A stretch of DNA of 64,000 nt from Burkholderiales bacterium (GTDB taxonomy: Bacteria; Pseudomonadota; Gammaproteobacteria; Burkholderiales; JAEUOS01), in NCBI GenBank assembly GCA_016790635.1, contig JAEUOR010000036.1, positions 78,335 to 142,334 of the forward strand, read 5' to 3'. This document shows, piece after piece, positions 16,036 to 25,109 of the stretch. The notes beneath the pieces are model-generated. The model was not told the DNA's origin. It ran no database searches and saw only the letters and a list, made by a program, of their open reading frames with translations. Position 1 is the first letter of the stretch; every line of letters starts with the position of its first letter. Position numbers and translations under genes: made by a program.

Positions 16036-17291
16036 GCAATGCTCCCGAGTGCCTTGGCGAAAAAGTCCACGCCGCCGAAGTTGCCGGACTTGAGCGCCAG
16101 CGCGATGGAGTATTGACCGCCTTCGGCCAGGGTCCACGGCACGCCGGGGTCGATCTGCGGGCCGATGCGCAGCATGCGCACGCCGAGGGCCTGCACCACG
16201 GCGCCGGAAGTCTCGCCGCCGGCCACGACGAGCTTGCGCACGCCTGCCTCGACCAAGCCCTGCGCGAGGCTGGCAAGCGCGTCCTCCACCAGCTTGCCGG
16301 CTGCCTCCACACCCAGTTTTGCCTGCACGGCGCGCACTTCCTCTGGCGTGCTGGTCGCGTAGATGAGGACCGGTCCGTTGCCCAATAGCTCCTTGGCCCA
16401 GGCGAGCGCGTCCTTGACGACCGGCATGCCGTCGGCCAGAGCCAGCGGATCGATGCGCAGTGCGGGGTGCGACTTCATCCACTCGGCCACCTGCGCGTTG
16501 GTGGCCACCGAACAGGAGCCGGACAAAACCGCGCTCGCGCCTTCGACCCGCGGCAGCGCGCCGGCCTCCTTGATGTGCGCGAGGCGCCCCTTGGCGGCGG
16601 CATTGCGCGCCAGTCCCAGGCCCACGCCGGACCCCGCGGTCACCAGCGGCATGTCCTCGCAAGCCTCGCCGATGGCCACCAGGTCGGCGTCCGACACCGC
16701 ATCGACGACGGCCATCTCCACGTGCTCCTCTTTGAGCGCGGCGATGCGCTCGCGAATCGCCGCCGGACCGCGCGCCACCGTGTCGTAGCGCACCAGGCCG
16801 ACCCGGCGCGTGGTCTGCGCCTGCAGCACGCGCACCAGGTTGGCGTCGGTCATGGGCGTCAAGGGGTGGTCCTTCATGCCGGATTCGGAGAGCAGCACAT
16901 CGCCGACGTACAGGTAGCCGCGAAAGATGGTGCGGCCGTTCTCCGGAAACGCCGGGCAGGCGATCGTGAAGTCGGTGTTCAGCGCGATCATCAGCGCCTC
17001 GGCGACCGGGCCGATGTTGCCGTCGGCGGTGGAGTCGAAGGTCGAGCAGTACTTGAAGTAGATCTGCTGCGCGCCGTTGGCCTTGAGCCAGCGCAACGCC
17101 GCGAGCGAGCTGCGGATCGCCTCGCGCGAGTCGATGGTGCGCGACTTGAGCGCGATCACCACGGCATCGACGTCGGGCACCGGCCCGTCGGGAACGCCGA
17201 TGGTCTGCACGGCGCGCATGCCGCCCTTGACCAGCATGCTGGCCAGGTCGGTGGCACCGGTGAAATCGTCTGCGATGCAGCCAAGAATCAT
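16032..17291 (-). CDS. otnK: Four-carbon acid sugar kinase, probable 3-oxo-tetronate kinase
   Basis: The protein is 419 residues, the standard size of the DUF1537 kinase family. It begins MILGCIADDFTGATDLASML, with the DDFTGA substrate motif, continues with YFKYCSTFDST and CPAFPENGRT in the N-domain, and has LSGSCS and VAGGETSGAVV in the nucleotide domain. The enzyme phosphorylates 3-oxo-tetronate at C4 with ATP. The longer frame up to 17402 would add 37 unlike residues across the gap to the sulfatase gene; the ATG at 17291 reproduces the family N-terminus. Only 25 nt separate it from the sulfatase stop. No dehydrogenase (LtnD or DenA type) for the first step is encoded in the operon. Confidence 0.9.
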   Translation of the reverse strand: MILGCIADDFTGATDLASMLVKGGMRAVQTIGVPDGPVPDVDAVVIALKSRTIDSREAIRSSLAALRWLKANGAQQIYFKYCSTFDSTADGNIGPVAEALMIALNTDFTIACPAFPENGRTIFRGYLYVGDVLLSESGMKDHPLTPMTDANLVRVLQAQTTRRVGLVRYDTVARGPAAIRERIAALKEEHVEMAVVDAVSDADLVAIGEACEDMPLVTAGSGVGLGLARNAAAKGRLAHIKEAGALPRVEGASAVLSGSCSVATNAQVAEWMKSHPALRIDPLALADGMPVVKDALAWAKELLGNGPVLIYATSTPEEVRAVQAKLGVEAAGKLVEDALASLAQGLVEAGVRKLVVAGGETSGAVVQALGVRMLRIGPQIDPGVPWTLAEGGQYSIALALKSGNFGGVDFFAKALGSIA

Positions 17292-17316
17292 GTTTTTATG
17301 CGCCGCTACTGCGGCA

Positions 17317-18771
17317 TCAGTTCTTGAAGAGTTCTGCCTTTTCCCCCGGAGCGGGAGTGTAGCTGGTGCTGCCACGCGCCAGTATCGATGCCCGTCCGCC
17401 ATGGCGGTCGATCAGGCGTTGCTGATCCGCCTTGGCCTGCCGGTCAACCGCCTCGGGGTCGAGCATGGCTCGCAGCCGGGATTCGAATTGATCCAGGAGC
17501 GGTGCATGCCCTGCATCCTGGGCGAGATCGTTCAACTCTTGCGGGTCTTGGACGAGATTGAAGAGCTCGGGGCGGAACCCCGTGTAGTGGATGTACTTGA
17601 AATCGCCGCTGCGCAGCATGTAGACCGCGCTCAAGCCCCCGGCTGCGTGGTATTCGCTGAGCACGGTCCGCTCGCCGCGGTCGGCAGCGCGGGCGATATC
17701 CCACAGCGACTCGCCCGCGCGGCCATCACCGGGCGAAACGCCGCAACCGTCCAGAATCGTCGGGAAAAAGTCGATCAGGCTCACCGGCGTTTTGCACACC
17801 GCGCCCGCCGGCACCTCGGGCCCCGCCAGGATCAGCGGGACGCCGGCCGACTCCTCGTACATGTTGGACTTGCCCCACAGGCCGCGCGCCCCGAGGTTGG
17901 CGCCATGGTCGGAAACAAAGGCGATGCGCGTCGAGTCCGCCAGGCCGGCCGCCTCCAGCGCCGCCAGCACGCGGCCGACATTGCGGTCGACGAAGGTGCC
18001 CAATCCCATCGCCGAGGCGATCGCGGTGAAGCGCGCGTGATCGTCGGCAAACCAGCGGTCGAAGGTATAGCAGTCGTTAAATGCATCCCACCAGGGATGC
18101 GAAAAACCGGCCGCGCGGCGCTTGATCGGCGCGATCCCGGACAAGGGATGCAACGCAAAGTCCTCCGGCGGAGCAACCAGCGGTGAATGAGGGCTGATGT
18201 ACGAGCAGAACAGCACCCAGGGCGCCGCGTTGCGACTCGCCCCGCGTTCGCGCAGCCAGTCGCACGTCTGGCTGGTGATGTCGCGGTCATACCTGATGTA
18301 GGAGGTCTCGCCCGGCCCGATGCGCTCTGCCAGGTCGCGGCATTGCGGGCGCGCGGGCGGCGGGTCGCGCACCAGGCCGAACAGGTCGCCCACGCCTTCC
18401 TCGATGTGCATCGGCAGGATCTGTCGGTCAAACCCGGTCGAGGCACGATCGTCCACGTAGTGCAGCTTGCCGATCGACACGCACTCCACGCCGGCGGCCT
18501 GCAGGGCATGTCCCCAGGACGGCACCGATCCGTCGTAGGCGATCGCGTTGTCCCAGAAGCCGGTCTCGTGCACGTGCCTGCCGGTCGCGAAGCAGGCCCG
18601 CGCCGGAACGCAGATCGGCGAGTTGGTGTAGGCGGAGGTAAAGCGCGTACCGCCATGCGCCAGGCGATCCAGGTGCGGCGTATGCGCGGACTGCGCTCCG
18701 TAGCATCCGATGCGTCGCTTGTCGTGCTCGTCATCCATGATGACGAGCAGGTTGCGCGGCGGCAGGTTCAC
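17317..18771 (-). CDS. Type I sulfatase (formylglycine-dependent), cytoplasmic
   Basis: The protein is 484 residues. The N-terminal NLLVIMDDEHDKRRIGCYG supplies the metal-binding aspartates. The sulfatase signature NSPICVPARACFATGR has the C-x-P-x-R core whose cysteine is converted to formylglycine. A second metal site is seen in FVSDHGANLG. No signal peptide is present, so it acts in the cytoplasm, like choline-sulfatases, and needs a formylglycine-generating enzyme from elsewhere. It lies 16 nt after a Bug receptor and 25 nt before otnK in one operon, so its natural substrate may be a sulfated small sugar acid. Phosphonate or phosphate ester hydrolysis is the alternative. Confidence 0.88.
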   Translation of the reverse strand: MNLPPRNLLVIMDDEHDKRRIGCYGAQSAHTPHLDRLAHGGTRFTSAYTNSPICVPARACFATGRHVHETGFWDNAIAYDGSVPSWGHALQAAGVECVSIGKLHYVDDRASTGFDRQILPMHIEEGVGDLFGLVRDPPPARPQCRDLAERIGPGETSYIRYDRDITSQTCDWLRERGASRNAAPWVLFCSYISPHSPLVAPPEDFALHPLSGIAPIKRRAAGFSHPWWDAFNDCYTFDRWFADDHARFTAIASAMGLGTFVDRNVGRVLAALEAAGLADSTRIAFVSDHGANLGARGLWGKSNMYEESAGVPLILAGPEVPAGAVCKTPVSLIDFFPTILDGCGVSPGDGRAGESLWDIARAADRGERTVLSEYHAAGGLSAVYMLRSGDFKYIHYTGFRPELFNLVQDPQELNDLAQDAGHAPLLDQFESRLRAMLDPEAVDRQAKADQQRLIDRHGGRASILARGSTSYTPAPGEKAELFKN

Positions 18772-18787
18772 GGCGACAGGCGTCCGG

Positions 18788-19801
18788 TCAGTCCAGCTTG
18801 ATGCCCGAACTCCTCACCACCGAACCCCACTTGGCGGTCTCCTCGCGCAGCAGGGTGGCCAGGTCGGCGGGCGGCATGAAGCGCGCCTCGGCACCGGAGC
18901 GCATGAGCTGCTGCTGAACCTCGGGGTTGGCCAGGGCCCGGGCGAGATGCGCGGACAACAACTCCTGAACCGGTCCGGGCAGGGCGGCGGGTGCAAACAT
19001 GGCGTGCCAGTTGTCGGCCTCGAACCCGCTCAATCCCGCCTCGGCAACCGTGGGCACGTCCGGCGCGAGCGCAGATCGCCGGCCCGTCGTCACGGCCAGT
19101 GCGACGAGCTTGCCTGCCTTCACCTGTGCCAAGGCCGGCGGCATGCCGACCACCGAGAGCTGCACCTCCCCGCCCAAGAGCGCAGTCACCGCGGCGCCGC
19201 CGCTCTTGAACGGCACATGCACGATGTCCAGCTTGGCGCGACTCTTGAACAGCTCTGCCGTCAGGTGTTGAGGGCCGCCGCTCCCGGGCGAGGAATAGTT
19301 GAGCGCACCCGACCGGGACCGCGCAAGGGCGGACAACTCCGTGATCGTGCGCACCCCGAGCGAGGGCGAAGTCACGAATACCAGGGGAACGGAGGCGACG
19401 TGACCGATGGGCGTGAAGCTGCGTTCCGGGTCATAGGCCAGGTCCGGCCGCAGCGCCTTGCTGATCGGGTGAGTAGAGACCGAACCGACGAAGAGCGTGT
19501 AGCCGTCCGGCTTCGCCCGCGCGACCTGGGTCGCGGCAATCGTTCCGACGGCGCCGGGCCGATTCTCGATCACGACGCTCTGGCCGATCGACTCGGCGAT
19601 CTTGCCGCCGACGATGCGGCCGATGATGTCCGGCGCGCTGCCGGGCTCGGAGCCCACGACCAGGGTGATGGGTCTGGTCGGGAACGACTGCCCCATCGCG
19701 CCGTTCGCGCCGGCGGTCAACAAGATGGCCACCAGCAACGGAAAGGAGTTCCGTCGCAGGCGCGGCACCACGATACGCTCGAGAAACGCTTGTTTCACCA
19801 T
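18788..19801 (-). CDS. Bug/TctC-family periplasmic solute-binding protein, first gene of the tetronate/sulfatase operon
   Basis: The protein is 337 residues with a signal peptide (hydrophobic residues 19-33, cleavage after ANGAMGQ). The mature protein shows the Bug pattern: FPTRPITLVVGSEPGSAPD, VIENRPGAVGTIAA, DGYTLFVGSV, VPFKSGGAA and the C-terminal KWGSVVRSSGIKLD. The ATG at 19801 has AAGGGAG before it; the longer frame to 19891 would run through an operator-like palindrome and is rejected. As the first gene of the operon it probably delivers the compound handled by the adjacent sulfatase and otn enzymes. It is clearly diverged from the second receptor in the operon, so the two may bind different ligands. 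Confidence 0.92.
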   Translation of the reverse strand: MVKQAFLERIVVPRLRRNSFPLLVAILLTAGANGAMGQSFPTRPITLVVGSEPGSAPDIIGRIVGGKIAESIGQSVVIENRPGAVGTIAATQVARAKPDGYTLFVGSVSTHPISKALRPDLAYDPERSFTPIGHVASVPLVFVTSPSLGVRTITELSALARSRSGALNYSSPGSGGPQHLTAELFKSRAKLDIVHVPFKSGGAAVTALLGGEVQLSVVGMPPALAQVKAGKLVALAVTTGRRSALAPDVPTVAEAGLSGFEADNWHAMFAPAALPGPVQELLSAHLARALANPEVQQQLMRSGAEARFMPPADLATLLREETAKWGSVVRSSGIKLD

Positions 19802-19873
19802 TGCTCCCTTGGCAGCTCGGTTCCTGGGAAGATGCGGACCACTACCTCTTGGAGGCCACACTCTAGCGACAAA

Positions 19874-19889
19874 GCGCACTTTAGTGTGC
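19874..19889. promoter_or_regulatory. Operator-like inverted repeat before the tetronate/sulfatase operon
   Basis: GCGCACTTTAGTGTGC is a near-perfect 16-bp palindrome (one mismatched pair, CACT/AGTG core with 2-bp spacer) 73 bp upstream of the first operon gene. No regulator gene is encoded next to it. Function as a repressor or activator site is inferred from symmetry and place. Confidence 0.45.
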
Positions 19890-19984
19890 ATCCTCTAGAC
19901 GCGTCCCCTACCATGCAAGGCGTTGCGTGACCCGCGTTCAATCCAGCCCGGGCCGCCCCATCCACCTTCTAAAGGAGAAACAGC

Positions 19985-20485
19985 ATGGCCAAGCGTCAAA
20001 CCCAGAAGGCTGCCGAGAAGGCCGCCGCCGACAACAAGCTGCTCGACACCATCCGCGCCTCGGCGCAGGAAATCTGGCAGGCGGGCCTGGGCGCATTCGC
20101 CAAGGCCCAGTCCGAAGGCACCAAGCTCTTTGAAGCGCTGGTCAAGGAAGGCGAAGGCCTGTCGAAAAAGACCCGCGGTCTGGCCGAAGCCAAGATCGGA
20201 GAAGTCACCGGCAACGTGACCAAGGCCGCCACCAAGGCGCAGGCCTCGGCCAACGAAGCGTGGGACAAGCTCGAGCAGGTGTTCCAGGACCGCGTCGCGC
20301 GCGCGATCAACCGCCTGGGCGTCCCGACCCAGCGCGACGTGCAAAGCCTGGCCAAGCGCGTCGAGGAACTGACCGCCAGCGTGCAGGCCCTGGGCGGCAA
20401 GCCCGCGCGCGCAGCCGCGGCGGCACGCAAGGCACCGGCCCGCAAGGCCCCCGCACGCAAGGCTGCGGCCAAGGGCTCGCGCTAG
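19985..20485 (+). CDS. Polyhydroxyalkanoate granule-associated phasin (PhaI/PhaF-type)
   Basis: The protein is 166 residues. The phasin domain (residues about 18-120) has SAQEIWQAGLGAFAKAQ and LFEALVKEGEGLSKK, a long amphipathic helical region. An Ala/Lys/Pro tail (AARKAPARKAPARKAAAKG) resembles the histone-like DNA-binding tail of PhaF. Such proteins coat polyester granules and can tether them to the nucleoid; the tail here is shorter than in PhaF. A strong AAAGGAG ribosome-binding site lies 7 nt before the ATG, consistent with high expression. Another PHA-associated gene is at 35607. Confidence 0.9.
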   Translation: MAKRQTQKAAEKAAADNKLLDTIRASAQEIWQAGLGAFAKAQSEGTKLFEALVKEGEGLSKKTRGLAEAKIGEVTGNVTKAATKAQASANEAWDKLEQVFQDRVARAINRLGVPTQRDVQSLAKRVEELTASVQALGGKPARAAAAARKAPARKAPARKAAAKGSR

Positions 20486-20580
20486 ACCACCCGGCGTGCA
20501 CCTGGCGATGGCCAGGGCAATGCCGAACCGGCCGCGTCGGGGCGCTTGCCTCCACGCGGCCAACCGGATCCGCAAACCGT

Positions 20581-20627
20581 CGGCGGGTTGTGCGCTGATG
20601 TTCCCTCCCTTCAGCCCACAACCGCCG
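20581..20627. other. Long hairpin between the phasin and patatin genes
   Basis: The arms 20581-20598 and 20611-20627 pair over about 17 bp with one bulged G and one mismatch around a 12-nt pyrimidine-rich loop. No T-run follows, so it is not a classical terminator. It may stabilise the 3' end of the phasin mRNA or act as a weak transcript end. Confidence 0.4.
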
Positions 20628-20712
20628 CGGCGCGCGGACCCGTCCGGTCGCGACCCGAGGTTTCTTCGCGGCCTGGAACCCTGTTGCAATCAAGCATGAG
20701 CATCGCGCCCGA

Positions 20713-22047
20713 ATGAAACGCCAAACCGCACAACGCGCTCGCGCAGGCGAGGCCCCAAGCGCCAGCCCGAGGCCGGCGCCAAAGAGCGCCCTGGCCATGG
20801 CGGGCGGCGGCCCGCTGGGCGCGATCTACGAAATCGGCGCGCTGTCCGCACTGGCCGAATCCATCGTCGGCCTGGACCTGAACCGCCTCGACATGTACGT
20901 CGGCGTCTCGGCCGGCGCGATCCTGTCGGCAGCGCTGGCCAACGGCATCACGCCGCGCGAAATGAGCCGCTCTTTCATCGAGAGCACGCCGGACAACGCC
21001 CCCGACGAACCGGCGCTCGACCCGTTCGACCCGGCCACCCTGATGCGCCCTGCCCTGGCGGAGTACGGCGCGGCGCTGGCCAAGCTGCCTCCGCTCCTGG
21101 CACGCGCGGCCTGGCATCTGGTGCGCCCCGCACCGCGCGGCGGACGCGGCCTGTTGCGCGCACTCGAGCATCTGGCGCCGGCCGTGCCGACCGGGCTCTT
21201 TTCCAATGACGCCCTGCGCGACTCGCTGGAACGCACCTTCGGGCAGGCCGGACGCAGCGACGACTTTCGCCGCCTGGCCACGCGCCTGGTCGTGGTTGCC
21301 ACTGACCTCGATTCGGGCCAGTCGGTCGAGTTCGGCACACTCGGTCACGACAGCGTGCCGATTTCACTCGCTGCCACGGCCAGCGCGGCGCTGCCCGGCA
21401 TGTTCCCGCCAGTCGAGATCGGCGGCCGGCACTACGTCGACGGCGCGCTGAAGCGCACCCTGCATGCCTCGGTCGCGCTCAAGGCCGGCGCCCGGCTGGT
21501 GCTGTGCGTCAACCCGCTGGTGCCTTACGACGATCGCGCCGCGCCGCCCGACGCCCTGCCCCGGCAGCGGCTTGCCGACGGTGGCCTGTCGGCAGTGATC
21601 CAGCAGACGGTGCGCGCGGTGATCTCCTCGCGCATGCAGATCGGCATGCGCCAGTATGCCGACGAGTACCCGCACGCCGACGTGCTGCTCTTCGAGCCCG
21701 ACCACGCCGACGCAGAACTGTTCTTCAGCAACATCTTCAGCTATGCCAACCGGGCATGGCTGTGCGAGCACGCCTACCAGAAGATGCGCGAACAACTGTG
21801 GCGGCGCCGGCACGAACTCTCGCCGGTGCTCGCGCGCCACGGCATGCACCTGGACATCGCGGCGCTGCGCGATAACGGGCGTTCGCTGGTGCCATCGGCG
21901 CGCAGAGTCACCCGCTCGGCCTGGCTGCCCTTCGGCGACATCGCCGAGCGCCTGGACCACACCCTGGAAGACCTGGGGCGCTATGTGGATCAGGCCAGGC
22001 GCACCGGGCCGGCCGGATCGAGGGCGCGACGCAAGGCCTCCGCGTAG
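20713..22047 (+). CDS. Patatin-like phospholipase/acylhydrolase
   Basis: The protein is 444 residues. The patatin domain (residues about 27-270) has the glycine-rich oxyanion motif MAGGGPLGAIYEIG, the nucleophile elbow GVSAGA (Ser of the Ser-Asp dyad) and YVDGALKRT with the catalytic Asp. There is no signal peptide, so it is a cytosolic serine acylhydrolase acting on phospholipids or storage lipids. The C-terminal 170 residues are basic and helical. Location beside the phasin gene suggests a link to granule lipid turnover, but this is only context. Its 3' end overlaps the convergent glycosyltransferase gene by 58 bp. No clear ribosome-binding site precedes the ATG. Confidence 0.86.
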   Translation: MKRQTAQRARAGEAPSASPRPAPKSALAMAGGGPLGAIYEIGALSALAESIVGLDLNRLDMYVGVSAGAILSAALANGITPREMSRSFIESTPDNAPDEPALDPFDPATLMRPALAEYGAALAKLPPLLARAAWHLVRPAPRGGRGLLRALEHLAPAVPTGLFSNDALRDSLERTFGQAGRSDDFRRLATRLVVVATDLDSGQSVEFGTLGHDSVPISLAATASAALPGMFPPVEIGGRHYVDGALKRTLHASVALKAGARLVLCVNPLVPYDDRAAPPDALPRQRLADGGLSAVIQQTVRAVISSRMQIGMRQYADEYPHADVLLFEPDHADAELFFSNIFSYANRAWLCEHAYQKMREQLWRRRHELSPVLARHGMHLDIAALRDNGRSLVPSARRVTRSAWLPFGDIAERLDHTLEDLGRYVDQARRTGPAGSRARRKASA

Positions 22048-24062
22048 ACCGCTTCCAGCGAACGCACCAGCGTTTCAAGTCGCTGCGCGCAGGCTTCACG
22101 AGTGAACGCTTCGGCCGTGCGGCGGCGTGCCTGCTGCGCGGCCGGGTCCGCGTGGCAAAACGCCAGGGCGCGCGCCACGTAGTCGAGATCGTCGGTCGCC
22201 ACGAGATCGGCGAGGCCGGCATGCGTGAGCAGGCTGGCGCCGACGCGCGCGGAAAACCGGTCGCCGCGCCGCGTCAACAGCGGCAGTCCGACAGCCAGCG
22301 CCTGCGCGCCGGTGACCTGGGCGCCGTAGTAACTCGTGTCGAGGAGCACCGTCGCCAGGCGCAGGCGCCGCATGTGCTCGCGTATCGGCACGCGCGGCGC
22401 GAAGATCAGGCGCCCGCCTGCGACTCCCGCCGCGGCGGCGGCCGAGCGCAGGCGCGCGCGCGTGCGCTCCGGCGCGTCGGACAGCCACAGGATCGCCGCG
22501 GGACAGGCGCGCAGGATGCGCATCCACAAGTCGAAGGCGTGCGGCTCGATCTTGTAGGCGGCATGCATCGCGCACAGGATGGGCGCGTCTTCCGGCAGGC
22601 CATGCGCCGCGCGCGCAGGCGCCGCGCCCGCGTTCGCCCATTCCACCCAGCGCGGGTCGACGGGCAAAAAGGCACAGGGCAGGCGCACGCCGGCATCCCC
22701 CGCGTCGAAGGCGACCGCGTCGCCGATCATGGCATCGACACCGTCGAGCGGCAGCGCCGCCGGCGTGCCGAAGAGCAGCAGGTGGGAGCGCGCCGGCCGG
22801 TGGGCGTGCACGCCGGGGCGTCCGTAGGCGTTGGCGCCGGTCACATCGACCAGCACGTCGATGTCATCGCAGGCGATGCGGCCGGCCAGCGCGCGCGCAT
22901 CCAGGTGCGGAACCGCGTGAAAAACGTCGGCGCGCTCCTCGATCTCCGCGCGCCAGGGTCCGGCATCGCCGATGGTGGTGGCATAGACATGGACGTCATG
23001 GCCGGCGCGGTCGTGGGCAGCCAGGAGCGGGCTCACGATCTGCGCCGACGGATGGTCGCCGAATCCTGCCCCCAGGTAGGCGATGCGCAGACGCGCGCGC
23101 CGTCCGCGCGGCGCGCGCGGCCAGACGGCGGTCACATGGGCGGCGCGCACCCCGGCGCTCCACGCCGCGAACAGGCGGCCGCAGGTGACCGGTGCCACGC
23201 CGCTGGCCAACGACTGATGGGCGAATTCACTTTCCGGAAGGCTTGCGCCGGGACGCCCGGACACCTCGCCGGCCAGCGCGCTCCAGGACTCCAGCACGCG
23301 CCAGTCCGCCTCGCGCAGGGACTCCGCGCCGCTCGACAGCGCGATGCGTTCGGGGTCGAACCCATCGGCTAGCGCGACGGGTACCGCAGCGATCTCGCCT
23401 CGCGCAGCAGCGAAGTCTCCCGCGACGGCCAGCGCCGCCGCCAGGCCGCGCCGGGCGTGGTGGTCGGCGCCATCGCGCGCAAGAAGGGTGCGCGCGGCGT
23501 CCATAGCAACCTGGACATTGCGGCACTTCAACGCGGCCTCGAGCAACAGGTGCAGGCCGCGCGGGTTGTCTGCGTCGAGTTGCCTGGCCTGCATCGCCAC
23601 CTCGAAGGCGGCGTGCGCGCGCGCCAGGCGCAGCAGCAGCGCGGCGTGGTCGCGCAGGATGCCCGGATGTTCCGGCGCGAGCCTCCGCGCCTCCTGCAGC
23701 GCGGCCAGCGCGCCCTCGGGATCGGCACAGGCTTCGCGCGCCAGGGCAAGATTGCGCCACGCCCCCACCAGGCCGGGATGATTCGCCAGCAGGGTTTCGA
23801 GGCTTTCTCGCGCCGAGCGCGTGAGCCCGAGATCGAAGCGGCAGGCTGCCGCGGCCAGGCGCGCGTCGATATCATCACCAGCGGCCGCGAGCACGGATTC
23901 GAACCAGCGCAACGCGTCCTCGGGCCGCCCCAGCGCATGGCTGGCCGCACCGGCCACGCGCATGAGTTCGAGGTCGCCGACGGAACCGTCGCGCAGCCCG
24001 GCCTGTGCTGCCGCCAGGGCCTCCGCGGCGCGCCCTGCGCGCAGCAGTTCGCCAGCGCGCAT
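21990..24062 (-). CDS. TPR-containing O-GlcNAc-transferase/SPINDLY-like glycosyltransferase (GT41)
   Basis: The protein is 690 residues. The N-terminal 260 residues form TPR-like helical repeats (AGRAAEALAAAQAGL, GRPEDALRWFESVLA, ADPEGALAALQEARRLAPEHP). The C-terminal half is a GT-B domain of the OGT/SPINDLY family: LGAGFGDHPSAQIVSPLL contains the family's conserved HP dipeptide, followed by GHDVHVYATT, DVLVDVTG and LLDTSYYGAQVTGAQALAVGLPL near the donor-sugar site. Bacterial members glycosylate proteins in the cytoplasm. A separate GT-B gene starts divergently 26 nt away, and the CapK-like triplet lies beyond it, pointing to a surface or protein-modification locus. The sugar donor and target are unknown. 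Confidence 0.85.
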   Translation of the reverse strand: MRAGELLRAGRAAEALAAAQAGLRDGSVGDLELMRVAGAASHALGRPEDALRWFESVLAAAGDDIDARLAAAACRFDLGLTRSARESLETLLANHPGLVGAWRNLALAREACADPEGALAALQEARRLAPEHPGILRDHAALLLRLARAHAAFEVAMQARQLDADNPRGLHLLLEAALKCRNVQVAMDAARTLLARDGADHHARRGLAAALAVAGDFAAARGEIAAVPVALADGFDPERIALSSGAESLREADWRVLESWSALAGEVSGRPGASLPESEFAHQSLASGVAPVTCGRLFAAWSAGVRAAHVTAVWPRAPRGRRARLRIAYLGAGFGDHPSAQIVSPLLAAHDRAGHDVHVYATTIGDAGPWRAEIEERADVFHAVPHLDARALAGRIACDDIDVLVDVTGANAYGRPGVHAHRPARSHLLLFGTPAALPLDGVDAMIGDAVAFDAGDAGVRLPCAFLPVDPRWVEWANAGAAPARAAHGLPEDAPILCAMHAAYKIEPHAFDLWMRILRACPAAILWLSDAPERTRARLRSAAAAAGVAGGRLIFAPRVPIREHMRRLRLATVLLDTSYYGAQVTGAQALAVGLPLLTRRGDRFSARVGASLLTHAGLADLVATDDLDYVARALAFCHADPAAQQARRRTAEAFTREACAQRLETLVRSLEAVYAEALRRALDPAGPVRLA

Positions 24063-24088
24063 CAGCGCACACCCCGGATAATGGCGGC

Positions 24089-25108
24089 GTGACCGTGATC
24101 CATATCGTCAACGCCTTCCAGAGCGCCGCGCGCGGCTCCGAACGCGCGGCCATCCATGCGGCGCGCGTGCTGGCCGCGCAGGCTCCGGTACGGGTCTGGT
24201 CGGTGACCCCGCCGCCCCCAGCCGTGCTCGCGCTCGGGCGCGCATCCGGGGTCGACATCGAGACCATCCGCCCGTTCGGCGGCGTCATGCCGCGCGACGG
24301 CACGCTTCTCATCTGGGGCACCCACTACGGCCTCGGCGGCTGGCTCGCCGCGTCCGGCTGCGATCGCGTTGTCATCCTCAACGAGCTCTTCGATTGCGCG
24401 AACCTGTATCGCCATCTGCTCGAAGTGCGCGCCGCCGGACTGCCCGAGCCGACCGTGCTGCACGTCTCGCAGCTGATCCGGCAGGCCAGCGGCATCGACG
24501 GGCCGGTGCTCTATCCGACTTCCGACCCGGCGCCCTTCCTGTCGATTGCGCGCGATGTGCAGCGCGCCGAGATCGTGATCGGCCGCCTGAGCCGCGATAT
24601 CGCCGACAAGCATCACCGCGACGACCCGCGGCTCTACCGGGCGCTGGCCGCCGCGGGGGCGCGGGTGCGCCTGATGGGCGCGACGGTCCTGGCCGGTGCG
24701 CTTGCCGACCGGCCCGACATCGAACTCCTGCCCGAGGGGGCCTTGCCACCGCATGAGTTCCTGGCGGGGCTCAATGTGTTCTGGTATCGCACCGCCGCCG
24801 ATGGCGTCTACGTCGAGCCCTCCGGCGTGGTGGTGGCCGAGGCCATGGCGGCGGGGCTGCCGGTGGTGGCCGCGCGGCCGGGCGGCTTCGAGGACCTGAT
24901 CGTGCATGGCGTGACGGGCTTCCTGGTCAATGACCAGGACGGTGCGTACGAGGCCCTGCTGGCGTTGACGCGCGACGCCGCGCTGCGCCGGCGCATGGGC
25001 GCTGCCGGACGCGAGGAAGCGGTGCGGCGCTTCGGACCGGCCTACGCAGATGCCTTGCGCGCGGTCATCGACGCGGCAGGGCCACACGAGCGCACGGGCT
25101 CCAGTTGA
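24089..25108 (+). CDS. GT-B fold glycosyltransferase (GT4-like)
   Basis: The protein is 339 residues from the GTG at 24089 (VTVIHIVNAFQSAARGSE), the usual beta-strand start of GT-B enzymes; a GTG two codons on is equally possible. The donor-site signature is YVEPSGVVVAEAMAAGLPVVAARPGGFEDLIVHG in shortened form: an E-x7-E motif followed by GLPV and a G-rich turn. The C-terminus ends with the common helix MGAAGREEAVRRFG. It transfers a nucleotide-activated sugar, probably to a glycan or protein. It is divergent from the OGT-like gene and convergent with the first CapK-like gene, with 1 nt between the stops. Confidence 0.82.
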   Translation: MTVIHIVNAFQSAARGSERAAIHAARVLAAQAPVRVWSVTPPPPAVLALGRASGVDIETIRPFGGVMPRDGTLLIWGTHYGLGGWLAASGCDRVVILNELFDCANLYRHLLEVRAAGLPEPTVLHVSQLIRQASGIDGPVLYPTSDPAPFLSIARDVQRAEIVIGRLSRDIADKHHRDDPRLYRALAAAGARVRLMGATVLAGALADRPDIELLPEGALPPHEFLAGLNVFWYRTAADGVYVEPSGVVVAEAMAAGLPVVAARPGGFEDLIVHGVTGFLVNDQDGAYEALLALTRDAALRRRMGAAGREEAVRRFGPAYADALRAVIDAAGPHERTGSS

Positions 25109-25109
25109 T

